Source of the DNA: Paenibacillus sp. FSL R7-0337
GTDB taxonomy: Bacteria; Bacillota; Bacilli; Paenibacillales; Paenibacillaceae
DNA: 64,000 nucleotides
Direction of reading: 5' to 3'
NCBI RefSeq assembly: GCF_037969875.1
Contig: NZ_CP150218.1
Location: forward strand, 1,860,001-1,924,000
Below the pieces are notes generated by a model. It was not told the origin of the DNA and did not search any database. It was given only the letters and a program-made list of their open reading frames with translations. Positions 15,407 through 24,259 of the stretch are shown piece by piece (the stretch's first letter is position 1; each line of letters begins with the position of its first letter). The position numbers and the translations under genes were made by a program.

Positions 15407-17410
15407 CTATTTAATAATCATAACGCCCCAAGCATCAAGCGTCAGTTCCTGATCCTGCTCTACCGCATTGCCGGACAACAGCTCCTGACCCGCCTCATGC
15501 GGATATTTGAAGCTGAGCGGCTGGGCTGAGTAGTTGTAGTAGTAACGGATAGTGCGGCCCTGGCGGTTCACGCCGGACTTCACGATGAGCGGGAACGACA
15601 GCTGCTGATCCGCTCCCCATAACCCGGCCATCTGAAGCGTATCGCGCAGGATCTCCGCAAGTGCGGTAGGTCCGGTCATACAACCGATGTAGGTGGCTGT
15701 TCCTTCGCCGCAGGTATTACGGGTGACGGCAGCATATTCGCCCCACTGGGGATGATCGTAGCTGGCCAGCACCTCCGCTGAACCGGGAACAATCATCTCC
15801 ATCCAGGTGTGGACAGTGTGAACGCCTGCTTCGGCTCCCTCAGGGAACAGCTTGCCGGTAAGTCCCGTAACGGCATTCGGTGTGGCAAAATGACTGTAAG
15901 CAATCCCGCAGGCCTCACGAATGATCCCAGGCTGTGCCGTATGACGAACCTTCACCTGTTCATCAGTGAACCCGCTCTTGAAGGAATAGACCACATGGCC
16001 GCCGCTGCGGACGTAGTCATTCAACTGCTGGAGCGCTTCGTCCGAGGCGGCATACAGGGCCGGCACTACAACCAGCTCATACTCCTTCAGACGGGGGCTT
16101 CCCGGCTGGATGAAATCGCAAGCAATGTTCATCTTATAGAGTTCGTCGTACATCCAGCGGACTACATCGTTATAGATCAATCCGCCGGGCAGCTTGAACC
16201 ATTCGATCGCCGACAGCGCTTCATTGCTAACCATAACGGCTACCTTGCTGGTCTTCTTCAGTCCAATAAGCTGATCGCTTAGCCGCTTGAAGTCCGCGCC
16301 GATAGTCTGGGCTTCCTTATATACCGGATTCGGCAGGAAATCATGGCTGAGCAAGCCCTTCCAATAGGTCTCGAAGGAATTATGAATCGAATGCCAATGC
16401 CAGTAAGCGACCATCGAAGCGCCTGAGCCCAGATGACTGAACGCCAGCTGCCGCAGCTGGCCGGGATATGGCGTCCATTCGGGGAATGCTTGCGCCTGGG
16501 TCTCCAGCACGAAGTAGTTATCCTGCTTCAGCGAGCGGGTCATATCTCCCCCGAAGGCAATCTCTGCACCTGTAAGCTGATCCTGGGACGGGTGATAAAT
16601 ATCTGTACCGGCAATGTCAAAAGGCTGCGACGCCGCAAAATGATCCACCGAAGGCTGAACGCCGAACGAATAGCCCCGCCACTCGAAATCGAAATTATGG
16701 GTGGTGAACTGTCCCGGCTGCTTATACTCATTCACAATTCCGACCTGCCACGCCAGGAACTCATTCACCAGCCCCCGCTGGAACCGGGCGAACTCAGCCC
16801 CCAGGCTGCCGTTGATCGTCCCCACCACGGACGGGAAGTCCTCCCAGCTGTCGATCCGGTTACTCCAGTAATCCAGACCGAACTGGTGGTTGATGGCTTC
16901 GAGCGTTCCGTAGGTCTCCCTCATGTATTTGACGAATCTTAGCTGGACGTTCGGTCCGGCTGTCTCATAATGCTTAGTCTCATTATCGATCTGGTAGCCG
17001 ATGACTGCCGGATGCTTATGTACCACAGCCATCAGCTTGCGGATGATCCGCTCCGAGTAGAACAGATACGCCGGACTAGTGATATCCATAATCTGTCGGG
17101 CGCCATATTTCCCTTCCCCTTTCACAGTCACGGCCAGCACCTCCGGGTGCTCCTTGACCATCCAGGCCGGTACCGCATACGTAGGTGTTCCCACAATGAC
17201 ATGAATTCCGGCCTCATGCATCGCATCCAGCACTCTCTGTACAGAAGAGAAGTCGAATACCCCGTTCTGCGGCTCATGCGTGCTCCAGGTGGATTCCGCA
17301 ATCCGGACGGTATTAATACCCGCATCCTTCATCATTTGGATGTCCTGCGTAAGACGGTCATAAGGCATGTATTCATCATAATAAGCAACGCCGTATAACA
17401 AGTGATCCAT
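15407..17410 (-). CDS. Family GH42 beta-galactosidase
   Basis: 667 residues without a signal peptide, so cytosolic. The N-terminal TIM barrel starts with the GH42 hallmark GVAYYDEYMPYDRL...DAGINTVRIAE. The general acid/base is Glu144 in YQIDNETKHY and the nucleophile is Glu303 in YFVLETQAQ. Then come the trimerisation domain (VAVMVSNEALSAIEWFKLPG, with the glutamine-amidotransferase-like fold) and a small C-terminal beta-sandwich. It hydrolyses terminal beta-galactosides, often from galactan or arabinogalactan oligosaccharides. It is last in an operon after a binding protein and two permeases, so it probably acts on what that transporter brings in. Confidence 0.92.
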   Translation of the reverse strand: MDHLLYGVAYYDEYMPYDRLTQDIQMMKDAGINTVRIAESTWSTHEPQNGVFDFSSVQRVLDAMHEAGIHVIVGTPTYAVPAWMVKEHPEVLAVTVKGEGKYGARQIMDITSPAYLFYSERIIRKLMAVVHKHPAVIGYQIDNETKHYETAGPNVQLRFVKYMRETYGTLEAINHQFGLDYWSNRIDSWEDFPSVVGTINGSLGAEFARFQRGLVNEFLAWQVGIVNEYKQPGQFTTHNFDFEWRGYSFGVQPSVDHFAASQPFDIAGTDIYHPSQDQLTGAEIAFGGDMTRSLKQDNYFVLETQAQAFPEWTPYPGQLRQLAFSHLGSGASMVAYWHWHSIHNSFETYWKGLLSHDFLPNPVYKEAQTIGADFKRLSDQLIGLKKTSKVAVMVSNEALSAIEWFKLPGGLIYNDVVRWMYDELYKMNIACDFIQPGSPRLKEYELVVVPALYAASDEALQQLNDYVRSGGHVVYSFKSGFTDEQVKVRHTAQPGIIREACGIAYSHFATPNAVTGLTGKLFPEGAEAGVHTVHTWMEMIVPGSAEVLASYDHPQWGEYAAVTRNTCGEGTATYIGCMTGPTALAEILRDTLQMAGLWGADQQLSFPLIVKSGVNRQGRTIRYYYNYSAQPLSFKYPHEAGQELLSGNAVEQDQELTLDAWGVMIIK

Positions 17411-17443
17411 TATAGTCCTCCTGAAAGTTTTGATAATTTGAGT

Positions 17444-18268
17444 TTAGCCTTTTACCGCACCCGCTGTCACGCCCTTGGTGATCTGTTCGTTGAAAATAGC
17501 GTAGATGACAATGGCCGGGATCGATGTCAGCACCATGACCGCAAATTGTGAGCCGTAGTCTGAGGAATACTGGCCGGCGAAGTTCATGACCGAGAAGGGC
17601 AGCGTCTTCAGCGCATCTTTACTGAGGAAGGTCGATGCCATAATGAATTCATTCCAGCAGTTCAGGAATGTTGTAACGATGACCGTAACCAGAGCAGGCG
17701 CAGTAAGCGGTGCAATGATCTGGAAGACAATCCGGTAAATATTCGCGCCGTCTACTACTGCGGACTCCTCCATCGCCTTCGGAATACTCCGCATGAAGCC
17801 GGTCAGGATGAAGGTTCCCAGCGGTACAGACACTGCGGTGTATGGCAGAATAAGCCCTAGATAGGAATTCGTTAAGCCCAGCGCCTTGAAGATGGCAAAG
17901 TTAGGCAGAAGAGTCGCATGAATCGGAATCATAATCCCCAGCAGGATAATGGTGAAGAAGATGGGGCGCAGCTTCCACTGCATACGGGTAAAGGCATAGC
18001 CCAGCGTAAGGGACAGAATCACCGTTAACAGAATGGTTACTGAGGTAACGAAGGCACTGTTAATGAAGTAGCGCAGGAATTTACCGTCCACCCAGGCATT
18101 GATATAGTTCTGCCACTGCGGGTCACTTGGCCATTTCAGGACGCTGGAGGAGTAGAACTCATTGCTGCTTAAGAATGAGAAATCAATCAGCCAGATGAGC
18201 GGGAACAGCTGGACCAGGGCGACGATCAGGAAGAACACCCATAGTATGGTTTTTGTGCTTTTTGTCAT
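17444..18268 (-). CDS. Sugar ABC transporter permease (MalG/UgpE-like)
   Basis: 274 residues with about six membrane spans. The cytoplasmic EAA loop, which contacts the ATPase, is visible as EESAVVDGANIYRIVFQIIAPL. The terminus TKGVTAGAVKG is typical of CUT1 MalG-type permeases. It forms the channel with the MalF-type partner encoded 12 bp upstream. No ATPase is encoded here; in Gram-positives a shared MsmX-type ATPase usually energises such transporters. It lies 33 bp upstream of the GH42 gene. Confidence 0.93.
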   Translation of the reverse strand: MTKSTKTILWVFFLIVALVQLFPLIWLIDFSFLSSNEFYSSSVLKWPSDPQWQNYINAWVDGKFLRYFINSAFVTSVTILLTVILSLTLGYAFTRMQWKLRPIFFTIILLGIMIPIHATLLPNFAIFKALGLTNSYLGLILPYTAVSVPLGTFILTGFMRSIPKAMEESAVVDGANIYRIVFQIIAPLTAPALVTVIVTTFLNCWNEFIMASTFLSKDALKTLPFSVMNFAGQYSSDYGSQFAVMVLTSIPAIVIYAIFNEQITKGVTAGAVKG

Positions 18269-18280
18269 GGTGATTCCTCC

Positions 18281-19171
18281 TTAGAATTCCGTCGCATCAC
18301 TGCGGGTCAGTTTGTTGCTGAGATAGGTGGCAAGCAGGCAGACAATGATGAACAGAATCGAGATGGCGTTGGCATAACCATATTGGCTGGCCGAGAACGC
18401 CTTGTTATAGAGATACACGGCCAGGAATTGGGTGGAATCGCCGGGACCGCCGTTAGTGGTCAGGAACACGGTTTCCATCTGTTTCAAGGCGGTAATCATA
18501 GCCAAAGTAATCTGCACCGTAATAACCGGTGACAGCAGCGGAACTGTAATCCGCCAGTGCAATCGGAAGCCGGAGGCTCCGTCCAGTGAAGCGGCTTCAT
18601 ACAAATCATCGGGAATGCCTTTGAGTCCTGCATAATAGAACAGCAATCCCCAGCCGAAGCCGGCCCAGATCAGGATGAACAGCATGGAGATCAGCGCGGT
18701 GCTGCTATCCCCCAGCCAGGCATGCTTTAGCATTCCAAGCCCCAGGGAATCAAGCATTTTGTTGAAGGCGCCGAAGGTAGGGTCCAGCAGGGACAGCCAC
18801 ATTTTTGAAATAACGACTACAGAAATGACACATGGGATGAAGAAAATCGTTCTAAACCACTTCTCTGCCTTACCGCCCAGGCGGTCCAGCATAATGGCAA
18901 AAAAGATAGCAATCGGATGTTGGATCAGGATAAAGCCCAAACCGAGCAGTACGGCATTTCTAAGTGCCAGCCAGAACCGTGAATCGTGGAACAACAGCTC
19001 CGTATAGTTGGCGAATCCGATGAATGCCGAGGGCGTTCCCGGAGACAGGGTGTCTCTGAAAGAGTAATACGCGCTGAGTACAATCGGCACGAGAAAGGTC
19101 AGGGAGAACAGGAGAATCCCCGGAAAGACGAACAGAAAGATTGCCATTTTGTTGTTAAATACTTTTTGCAT
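18281..19171 (-). CDS. Sugar ABC transporter permease (MalF/UgpA-like)
   Basis: 296 residues with about six membrane spans, starting with a cytoplasmic MQKVFNNKM segment and a first helix (AIFLFVFPGILLFSLTFLVP). The EAA loop is visible as YEAASLDGASGFRLHWRITVPLL. In the CUT1 family it pairs with the MalG-like protein. A hairpin separates it from the upstream binding-protein gene. Nothing odd was seen. Confidence 0.93.
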   Translation of the reverse strand: MQKVFNNKMAIFLFVFPGILLFSLTFLVPIVLSAYYSFRDTLSPGTPSAFIGFANYTELLFHDSRFWLALRNAVLLGLGFILIQHPIAIFFAIMLDRLGGKAEKWFRTIFFIPCVISVVVISKMWLSLLDPTFGAFNKMLDSLGLGMLKHAWLGDSSTALISMLFILIWAGFGWGLLFYYAGLKGIPDDLYEAASLDGASGFRLHWRITVPLLSPVITVQITLAMITALKQMETVFLTTNGGPGDSTQFLAVYLYNKAFSASQYGYANAISILFIIVCLLATYLSNKLTRSDATEF

Positions 19172-19197
19172 GGAACTCCAACTCCATCCTTAAGATT

Positions 19198-19232
19198 AGA
19201 GAGGGGCAAGAATGCTTCCCGCCCCGTCTCCT
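19198..19232 (-). terminator. Intercistronic attenuator-like hairpin
   Basis: On the minus strand, AGAGACGGGGC pairs with GCCCCTCTCT around a GGAAGCATTCTT loop, in the 85-bp gap between binding protein and first permease. There is no long T-tract, so it is more likely to trim or partly terminate the transcript, keeping binding-protein mRNA in excess. Confidence 0.5.
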
Positions 19233-19256
19233 TTCACTCTCTATAGTGGTGATCTG

Positions 19257-20609
19257 TTATTGAGTTTCCGCAGCCTTTTGAAGATCGGCCAGCAGCTGCT
19301 CAGGTGTTGATCCGCCGGCGAAGAACTTGCCGAAGGCATTCTGTGCATCATCCTTGAACTTAGGTGTACCGGAGTCAAGGGCGATAGAACCTGCTGTGCT
19401 GGTAGCCCCTGTCAGAACCTCAGTCAGTTGCTTCTGCAGTTCGCTCTCTTTGCCGCTAAGCTCATATTTCTGTGCCGGTACAGCCGCTCCGGTATCCCAT
19501 ACAATCTTGGCCCATTGATCGGCGGACATCATATAGTCGAAGAACTTCTTGGCTTCTTCAGGATGCTTGGAGCTGCTGACCAGCGAGTATCCGCCGCCGT
19601 TCCAGGCCAGAAGGTCGGTGTTCTTGCCTTTACCGCCATCAACAACCGGGAATTTCAGTACATTCACATTGTTGCGGAAGTCTTCCGGCAGCTTGTCATT
19701 GGTAGCCATACCCGCTTCCCAGGAGCCCATATACCACATGGCTGCACGGCCTTGCGTGAACAGGTTCTGGGAAGCGCCGTAGTCCGCTGTCATGAACGAT
19801 TCCTGGAACAGCTTGGTGTCTCTGGCTTCTGCCAGCAGCTTGGCCGCAGCCAGGAAGTTCTCATCGCCGGTGAAATTCTTCTTCTTCGCTACCGCATCCA
19901 GCATCAGGTTCTGATCGCCGGTGAGGCGTACGACAAGATCCTGGAAGAAGGCCGCGAAGCTCCACAGGTCCTTACCGTTCATCGACATCGGCTCAATGCC
20001 TTTGGCACGGAACTGCTTGCCCGCTTCCAGCAATTCGGCGTAGGTGGTAGGAATCTTGATGCCATTGTCATCGAACAGCTTTTTGTTATAATAGATCACT
20101 TCATAGTCACTGTTGCGGGGCAAGCCATAGAGCTTGTCATTGAAGGTGAAGGATTTGTACACGCCCGGCAGGAATTTGTAAGTGTCTCCTTCGTATTCCG
20201 CAGGGTTCAGCTCTTTCACATAGCCGGCTTGTACCAGCGTATTCAGCTCTGCTCCGCCGTGAACCATCGTGACGTCCAGCGATTCGTTGGAAGCCATGTA
20301 CGCCTTCAGCTTGTTTTTGAACGGCTCCTCGGCGAGGGTTTCGATATCGATCTTGACATTGGGATTCGCTTTGATATAGTTATCGATTACCATTTGCTCT
20401 GCCAGCCCCTGGCCGGATTTACGGTCGGGAAGGTTCGAGAACAGACGCAGCGTCACTTCCTTGTCCGCAGAGCCGGCTGTACCGCCGTTCGTGCTGCTGC
20501 CTGCATTATTGTTCTTGTCATTACCGCCTCCGCATGCGCTAAGCACCGAGACTGCTGCAAGGGCCGTAACCAGCAGTATATTACGTGTGGATTTTGAATT
20601 CATAACCAT
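19257..20609 (-). CDS. Extracellular sugar-binding lipoprotein
   Basis: 450 residues. A lipoprotein signal peptide ends in the lipobox VLSAC with Cys26 as the lipidated residue, then a Gly/Asn/Ser-rich linker (GGGNDKNNNAGSSTNGG). The mature part is a bilobed family-1 solute-binding protein (YYNKKLFDDNGIKIPTTYAE and GRAAMWYMGSWEAGM are typical). It captures an oligosaccharide, presumably a galactoside given the GH42 gene, and delivers it to the two permeases. It is first in the operon with AGGGGG before the ATG, and divergent from a YesM/YesN pair that probably controls it. Confidence 0.92.
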   Translation of the reverse strand: MVMNSKSTRNILLVTALAAVSVLSACGGGNDKNNNAGSSTNGGTAGSADKEVTLRLFSNLPDRKSGQGLAEQMVIDNYIKANPNVKIDIETLAEEPFKNKLKAYMASNESLDVTMVHGGAELNTLVQAGYVKELNPAEYEGDTYKFLPGVYKSFTFNDKLYGLPRNSDYEVIYYNKKLFDDNGIKIPTTYAELLEAGKQFRAKGIEPMSMNGKDLWSFAAFFQDLVVRLTGDQNLMLDAVAKKKNFTGDENFLAAAKLLAEARDTKLFQESFMTADYGASQNLFTQGRAAMWYMGSWEAGMATNDKLPEDFRNNVNVLKFPVVDGGKGKNTDLLAWNGGGYSLVSSSKHPEEAKKFFDYMMSADQWAKIVWDTGAAVPAQKYELSGKESELQKQLTEVLTGATSTAGSIALDSGTPKFKDDAQNAFGKFFAGGSTPEQLLADLQKAAETQ

Positions 20610-20800
20610 GTCAATTCCCCCTATTTGTTATGGATCGTGGGTTGCTTTCTTTGTTTCTGAACACATCGTACCAGAGTACCAGAGCCAGGGTCAGTAGAGA
20701 AAAAGAGAGTAATGTTGAAAATTGTCGACTTCGAATGTCAGCTCCCTTGTGTATATTCGGCATTGCGCATAAGATAAAAAACAAAAAGGTTAGTGATCCT

Positions 20801-22609
20801 GTGCTGCGCTACTACTTGAATATGAACCTGCGATACAAGATAACCATACTGATCTTCCTGCTGATTACCGGGGTGGCCTGCACGCTGGGCGCATATTCCT
20901 ATAACATCTCCAAGCAGCAGATCATCAATAAGGTGAGCAACTCCAACCAGAGTGTGCTCAAGCAGATTGACAGTAATCTCGCCCGTATGCAAAAGACCTT
21001 AGCCGACTGGGTCACGGTATTCAGCCTCGCTCCAGTCGTTCAGGATACCCTGAGGAGCAATACCCCGGATTCGGCGAAGATCGAGAACCAGCTCTATAAC
21101 GGACCCACTGCGTCGATCATGAACCAGATGCTGGTGACCGGAAGCTTCGACTATCTGGCTCTGTACGGCAGCTTGTCCGAGCCGCTGTTTCAGGTTGCCA
21201 CCGATGACAGCAGCGGTGCGTATAGTTTGAGCAAAATTACCTCAAATGATACTTATAAACAGACCGTTGCCTTAAACGGTGCCTCCTACTGGTTCCCGCT
21301 GACGGAAGAGAACAATGTATTCATTCAGAGCAACCGCAATGACAAGCTTGGCATGACCCGGATTATCCGCGATATTGTGAACGGGAACCGGATCGGCTTC
21401 GTGTTCGTCGGCATTAATCTGGAGACCATCCGCAGAACCTATCTGACGAATCTGTATGACAAGGATCACGGCATCCTCATTCTGAGCGAACAAGGTACAC
21501 AGCTTCTGTCGGCAGGCAAAGAGACTTATAGCCCAGAAGCCGCACAGTTCGTAATGAAGCAAGCCAAGGCTGGCATTCGCTCCGGCAACACCATCGTCAG
21601 CCTGGAGGGCAAGGATACGCTGCTCAATTACAACATCAACCAGGATGGCTGGATCACCCTGTACAGTGTTCCGCTCTCTTCGCTGACTGGGGAGCTGAAT
21701 TCCATCAAATCGGCAGTGCTCGTGATGGTATTAGCCAGCCTGGTGCTTAGTATTCCTCTGCTCATGTTCTTCTCCTCCTTCCTGACAGCGCCGATCAAGA
21801 CGCTGCTGTTGTCCATGCGGCGCTTCCAGAACGGACAGTTCGAGGAGAAGGTGGACATCAAATATTGGGATGAGATCGGCCAATTGAGCCGGGGCTACAA
21901 TAATATGGTCAGCAACATCAAGACGCTTGTAGACGATGCCTATCTGCTGAAGCTGAAGGAGCAGGAAGCGGAGCTGAAGGCGCTGCAATCCCAGATTAAC
22001 CCCCATTTTCTCTACAACATGCTCGACACGATCTTCTGGGAAGCGGAGGCGGCAGGACAGGATAAGATCAGCGAGATGGTCATCAACCTCTCCCGGCTGT
22101 TCCGGTTAAGTCTGAACCAGGGCAAGAGCTTCACCAGTGTAGCCAAGGAAAAAGAGCTGATTGAGCTGTATCTGACGCTCCAGAAGATGCGGTTCCAGGA
22201 ATCGCTCGAGTATGTGATCGACATACCTGAGGAGCTGTACTCCTATGTCATTCTGAAGCTCAGCCTGCAGCCGTTCATTGAGAACGCGCTGATCCACGGC
22301 ATTGAACGCAAGCGCGGCGGCGGACGGGTAAGCATCAGCGGACAGCGTACCGGAGACCAGCTGAGGTTCGTGATTGAGGATAACGGGGGCGGGATGAGCA
22401 GCGAGACACTGCTGAAGATTCTTGCCATGCCTGACGAGACAGATGTGTACACTGCCCGGGATGTCGGCGGCTATGCGGTGCAGAATGTACAGGCACGGCT
22501 GAAGCATTTTTATAAAGGTGACTATGCCTTGAACTATACCAGTGTTCCCGGAGAGGGCACGCGCGTGGAGATCGTAGTACCGGTGATCGTAAATGACATG
22601 CAAGAATAG
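20801..22609 (+). CDS. YesM-type sensor histidine kinase
   Basis: About 602 residues from a GTG at 20801; the frame is open upstream to 20630, but that would overlap the divergent promoter, and ATG 20822 is also possible. A membrane span (ITILIFLLITGVACTLGAY) precedes a ~250-residue extracellular sensor, a second span (near LSIPLLMFFSSF), a HAMP-like linker and the His_kinase domain with QINPHFLYNMLD (phosphorylated His). The HATPase domain follows, with EDNGGGMSS. YesM-type kinases sense extracellular sugars or binding proteins and phosphorylate a YesN partner, the next gene. It is divergent from the GH42/ABC operon. Confidence 0.9.
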   Translation: MLRYYLNMNLRYKITILIFLLITGVACTLGAYSYNISKQQIINKVSNSNQSVLKQIDSNLARMQKTLADWVTVFSLAPVVQDTLRSNTPDSAKIENQLYNGPTASIMNQMLVTGSFDYLALYGSLSEPLFQVATDDSSGAYSLSKITSNDTYKQTVALNGASYWFPLTEENNVFIQSNRNDKLGMTRIIRDIVNGNRIGFVFVGINLETIRRTYLTNLYDKDHGILILSEQGTQLLSAGKETYSPEAAQFVMKQAKAGIRSGNTIVSLEGKDTLLNYNINQDGWITLYSVPLSSLTGELNSIKSAVLVMVLASLVLSIPLLMFFSSFLTAPIKTLLLSMRRFQNGQFEEKVDIKYWDEIGQLSRGYNNMVSNIKTLVDDAYLLKLKEQEAELKALQSQINPHFLYNMLDTIFWEAEAAGQDKISEMVINLSRLFRLSLNQGKSFTSVAKEKELIELYLTLQKMRFQESLEYVIDIPEELYSYVILKLSLQPFIENALIHGIERKRGGGRVSISGQRTGDQLRFVIEDNGGGMSSETLLKILAMPDETDVYTARDVGGYAVQNVQARLKHFYKGDYALNYTSVPGEGTRVEIVVPVIVNDMQE

Positions 22610-22660
22610 ACACAGCCAGGCGGATAAACAATACGAATACAGATCGGAGGGGATGGTCCC

Positions 22661-24259
22661 TTGTATAATATGATTATTGTGGATGATGAGGAGCGGGCGC
22701 GGGTAGGCATAACGACCCTGATTGACTGGCAGTCGCACGGCATCCATATTGTAGGCGAAGCCAGAGACGGCCTGGAGGCCCTTGAACTTCTGGATACCTA
22801 TGCGGTCGATATCATGCTAACGGATATCCGGATGCCGCAAATGGACGGACTGGAGTTAATTAAGGTTGTCTCCGAGAAATACCCCAGCGTCAAATCAGTC
22901 ATCATGAGCGGATACGATGATTTCGCCTATGCCCAGCAAGCCATACGATCCGGGGTCAGCAACTATCTGCTGAAGCCGAGCCGCCGACAGGAGATTCTGA
23001 GCACTGTGCTGGCCATCACGGAGCAGATTCAATCGGAGAAGCTGGAGATTACTTCGCTTGAGCATCTGCGGCAAGGCTTCCGGGAGAGTCTGCCCCTGCT
23101 GAAGGAGAAGACGTTAAGCCAGCTCATTCTTACCGAGAGTCCCTCGTATTCCAGGCTGCTGGCTAATCTGAAGATGAACCAGCTGGTTTTCCCTTATCTG
23201 CTGTACGGCATCATTCTGCTGCGGATCGACAATTTCCAGCTGCTGCATGAGAAGTATATGCATGAGGATACGGAACTGCTGAAGTACGGGCTGAAGAATA
23301 TTTGCGAGGAGTCGCTGCCAGAGGCTGTGCTATGTGTTGCCTTCGAGCATCAGGACGATATTGTGCTGATTCTGAATACGGATGAGCTGCCGGATCAGGA
23401 GGAATTAAGCGGTTATATCCGGATTATTCAGGAGAATATCGCCAGCTTCTTGAAGTTCACTGTGTCTGCCGGGATCGGAAGTATTGACAAGAATATTGAG
23501 CATCTGCGCCACTCCTTCGTGGAGGCCTGCCAGGCTTTGAATACAACCAACTACACCGGCATTGCTAAAATCGTGGAGTACAGCGGGGAATTCGATGCCG
23601 AGTCCTCTCAATCCTCCTATCCTCTGCATGAGGAGCAGGAGGTGCTGAAGGCGGTACGCGGCGGTTCTCCCGGCGACATTGCCGATAAGCTCACACTGTT
23701 CAATGTAGCCCTGCAGCCCGAGACCGTGTCCAGGGACCAGGTGATCAAGTCGAGCTTCGCCCTGTTCTTCGCCCTGTATAAATTATGTATTGAGAACAAT
23801 GTCAATGTAAATAAAGTCTTCGGGCAGAATCTGACCGAGCTGATCCATGTCCTGTCCCGCTCCAGTCTGGATAACCTGTTCCAGTCGCTGCTGGAGACAG
23901 CCCAGCGGGTCAGTGAGCATCTGACGTCCAAGAAGAACAGCAACAAGCTGCTCGAAGCGGCCAAGAGCTATATCGGGGAGCACTTCATGAAGGATATCAA
24001 CCGCGAGATCGTCGCCAGGGAGATCTATATTACCCCCGGATATTTAAGCCTGCTGTTCAAGCAGCAGCTTAAGATCAGCTTCATCGATTATCTGCACAAG
24101 GTCCGCATCGAGCATGCCTGCCAGCTATTTAAAGATCCCGGAATGCGGATCGAGGATATCGCTCTGCAGTCCGGGTATAATGATACGAAATATTTCTATC
24201 AGGTGTTCAAAAAGTATAAAGGGCTCACGCCCAATCAGTTCCGCAGCAATACGGAGTGA
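22661..24259 (+). CDS. YesN-type response regulator with AraC output
   Basis: 532 residues from a TTG with CGGAGGGGA eight bases upstream. The receiver domain carries acidic D8/D9 and the phosphoacceptor Asp55 (IMLTDIRMPQMDG). A long middle domain follows, then the AraC-type double helix-turn-helix at the C-terminus (EIYITPGYLSLLFKQQLK and YFYQVFKKYKGLTPNQFR). It is the partner of the kinase just upstream and probably activates the divergent sugar-binding protein operon. Its last 25 bp overlap the 3' end of the convergent GH115 gene. Confidence 0.9.
   Translation: MYNMIIVDDEERARVGITTLIDWQSHGIHIVGEARDGLEALELLDTYAVDIMLTDIRMPQMDGLELIKVVSEKYPSVKSVIMSGYDDFAYAQQAIRSGVSNYLLKPSRRQEILSTVLAITEQIQSEKLEITSLEHLRQGFRESLPLLKEKTLSQLILTESPSYSRLLANLKMNQLVFPYLLYGIILLRIDNFQLLHEKYMHEDTELLKYGLKNICEESLPEAVLCVAFEHQDDIVLILNTDELPDQEELSGYIRIIQENIASFLKFTVSAGIGSIDKNIEHLRHSFVEACQALNTTNYTGIAKIVEYSGEFDAESSQSSYPLHEEQEVLKAVRGGSPGDIADKLTLFNVALQPETVSRDQVIKSSFALFFALYKLCIENNVNVNKVFGQNLTELIHVLSRSSLDNLFQSLLETAQRVSEHLTSKKNSNKLLEAAKSYIGEHFMKDINREIVAREIYITPGYLSLLFKQQLKISFIDYLHKVRIEHACQLFKDPGMRIEDIALQSGYNDTKYFYQVFKKYKGLTPNQFRSNTE

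Noticed and set aside
19428..20597. A 389-codon plus-strand frame opposite the binding protein
   Set aside because: Antisense shadow of the lipoprotein gene; composition and lack of motifs argue against coding.
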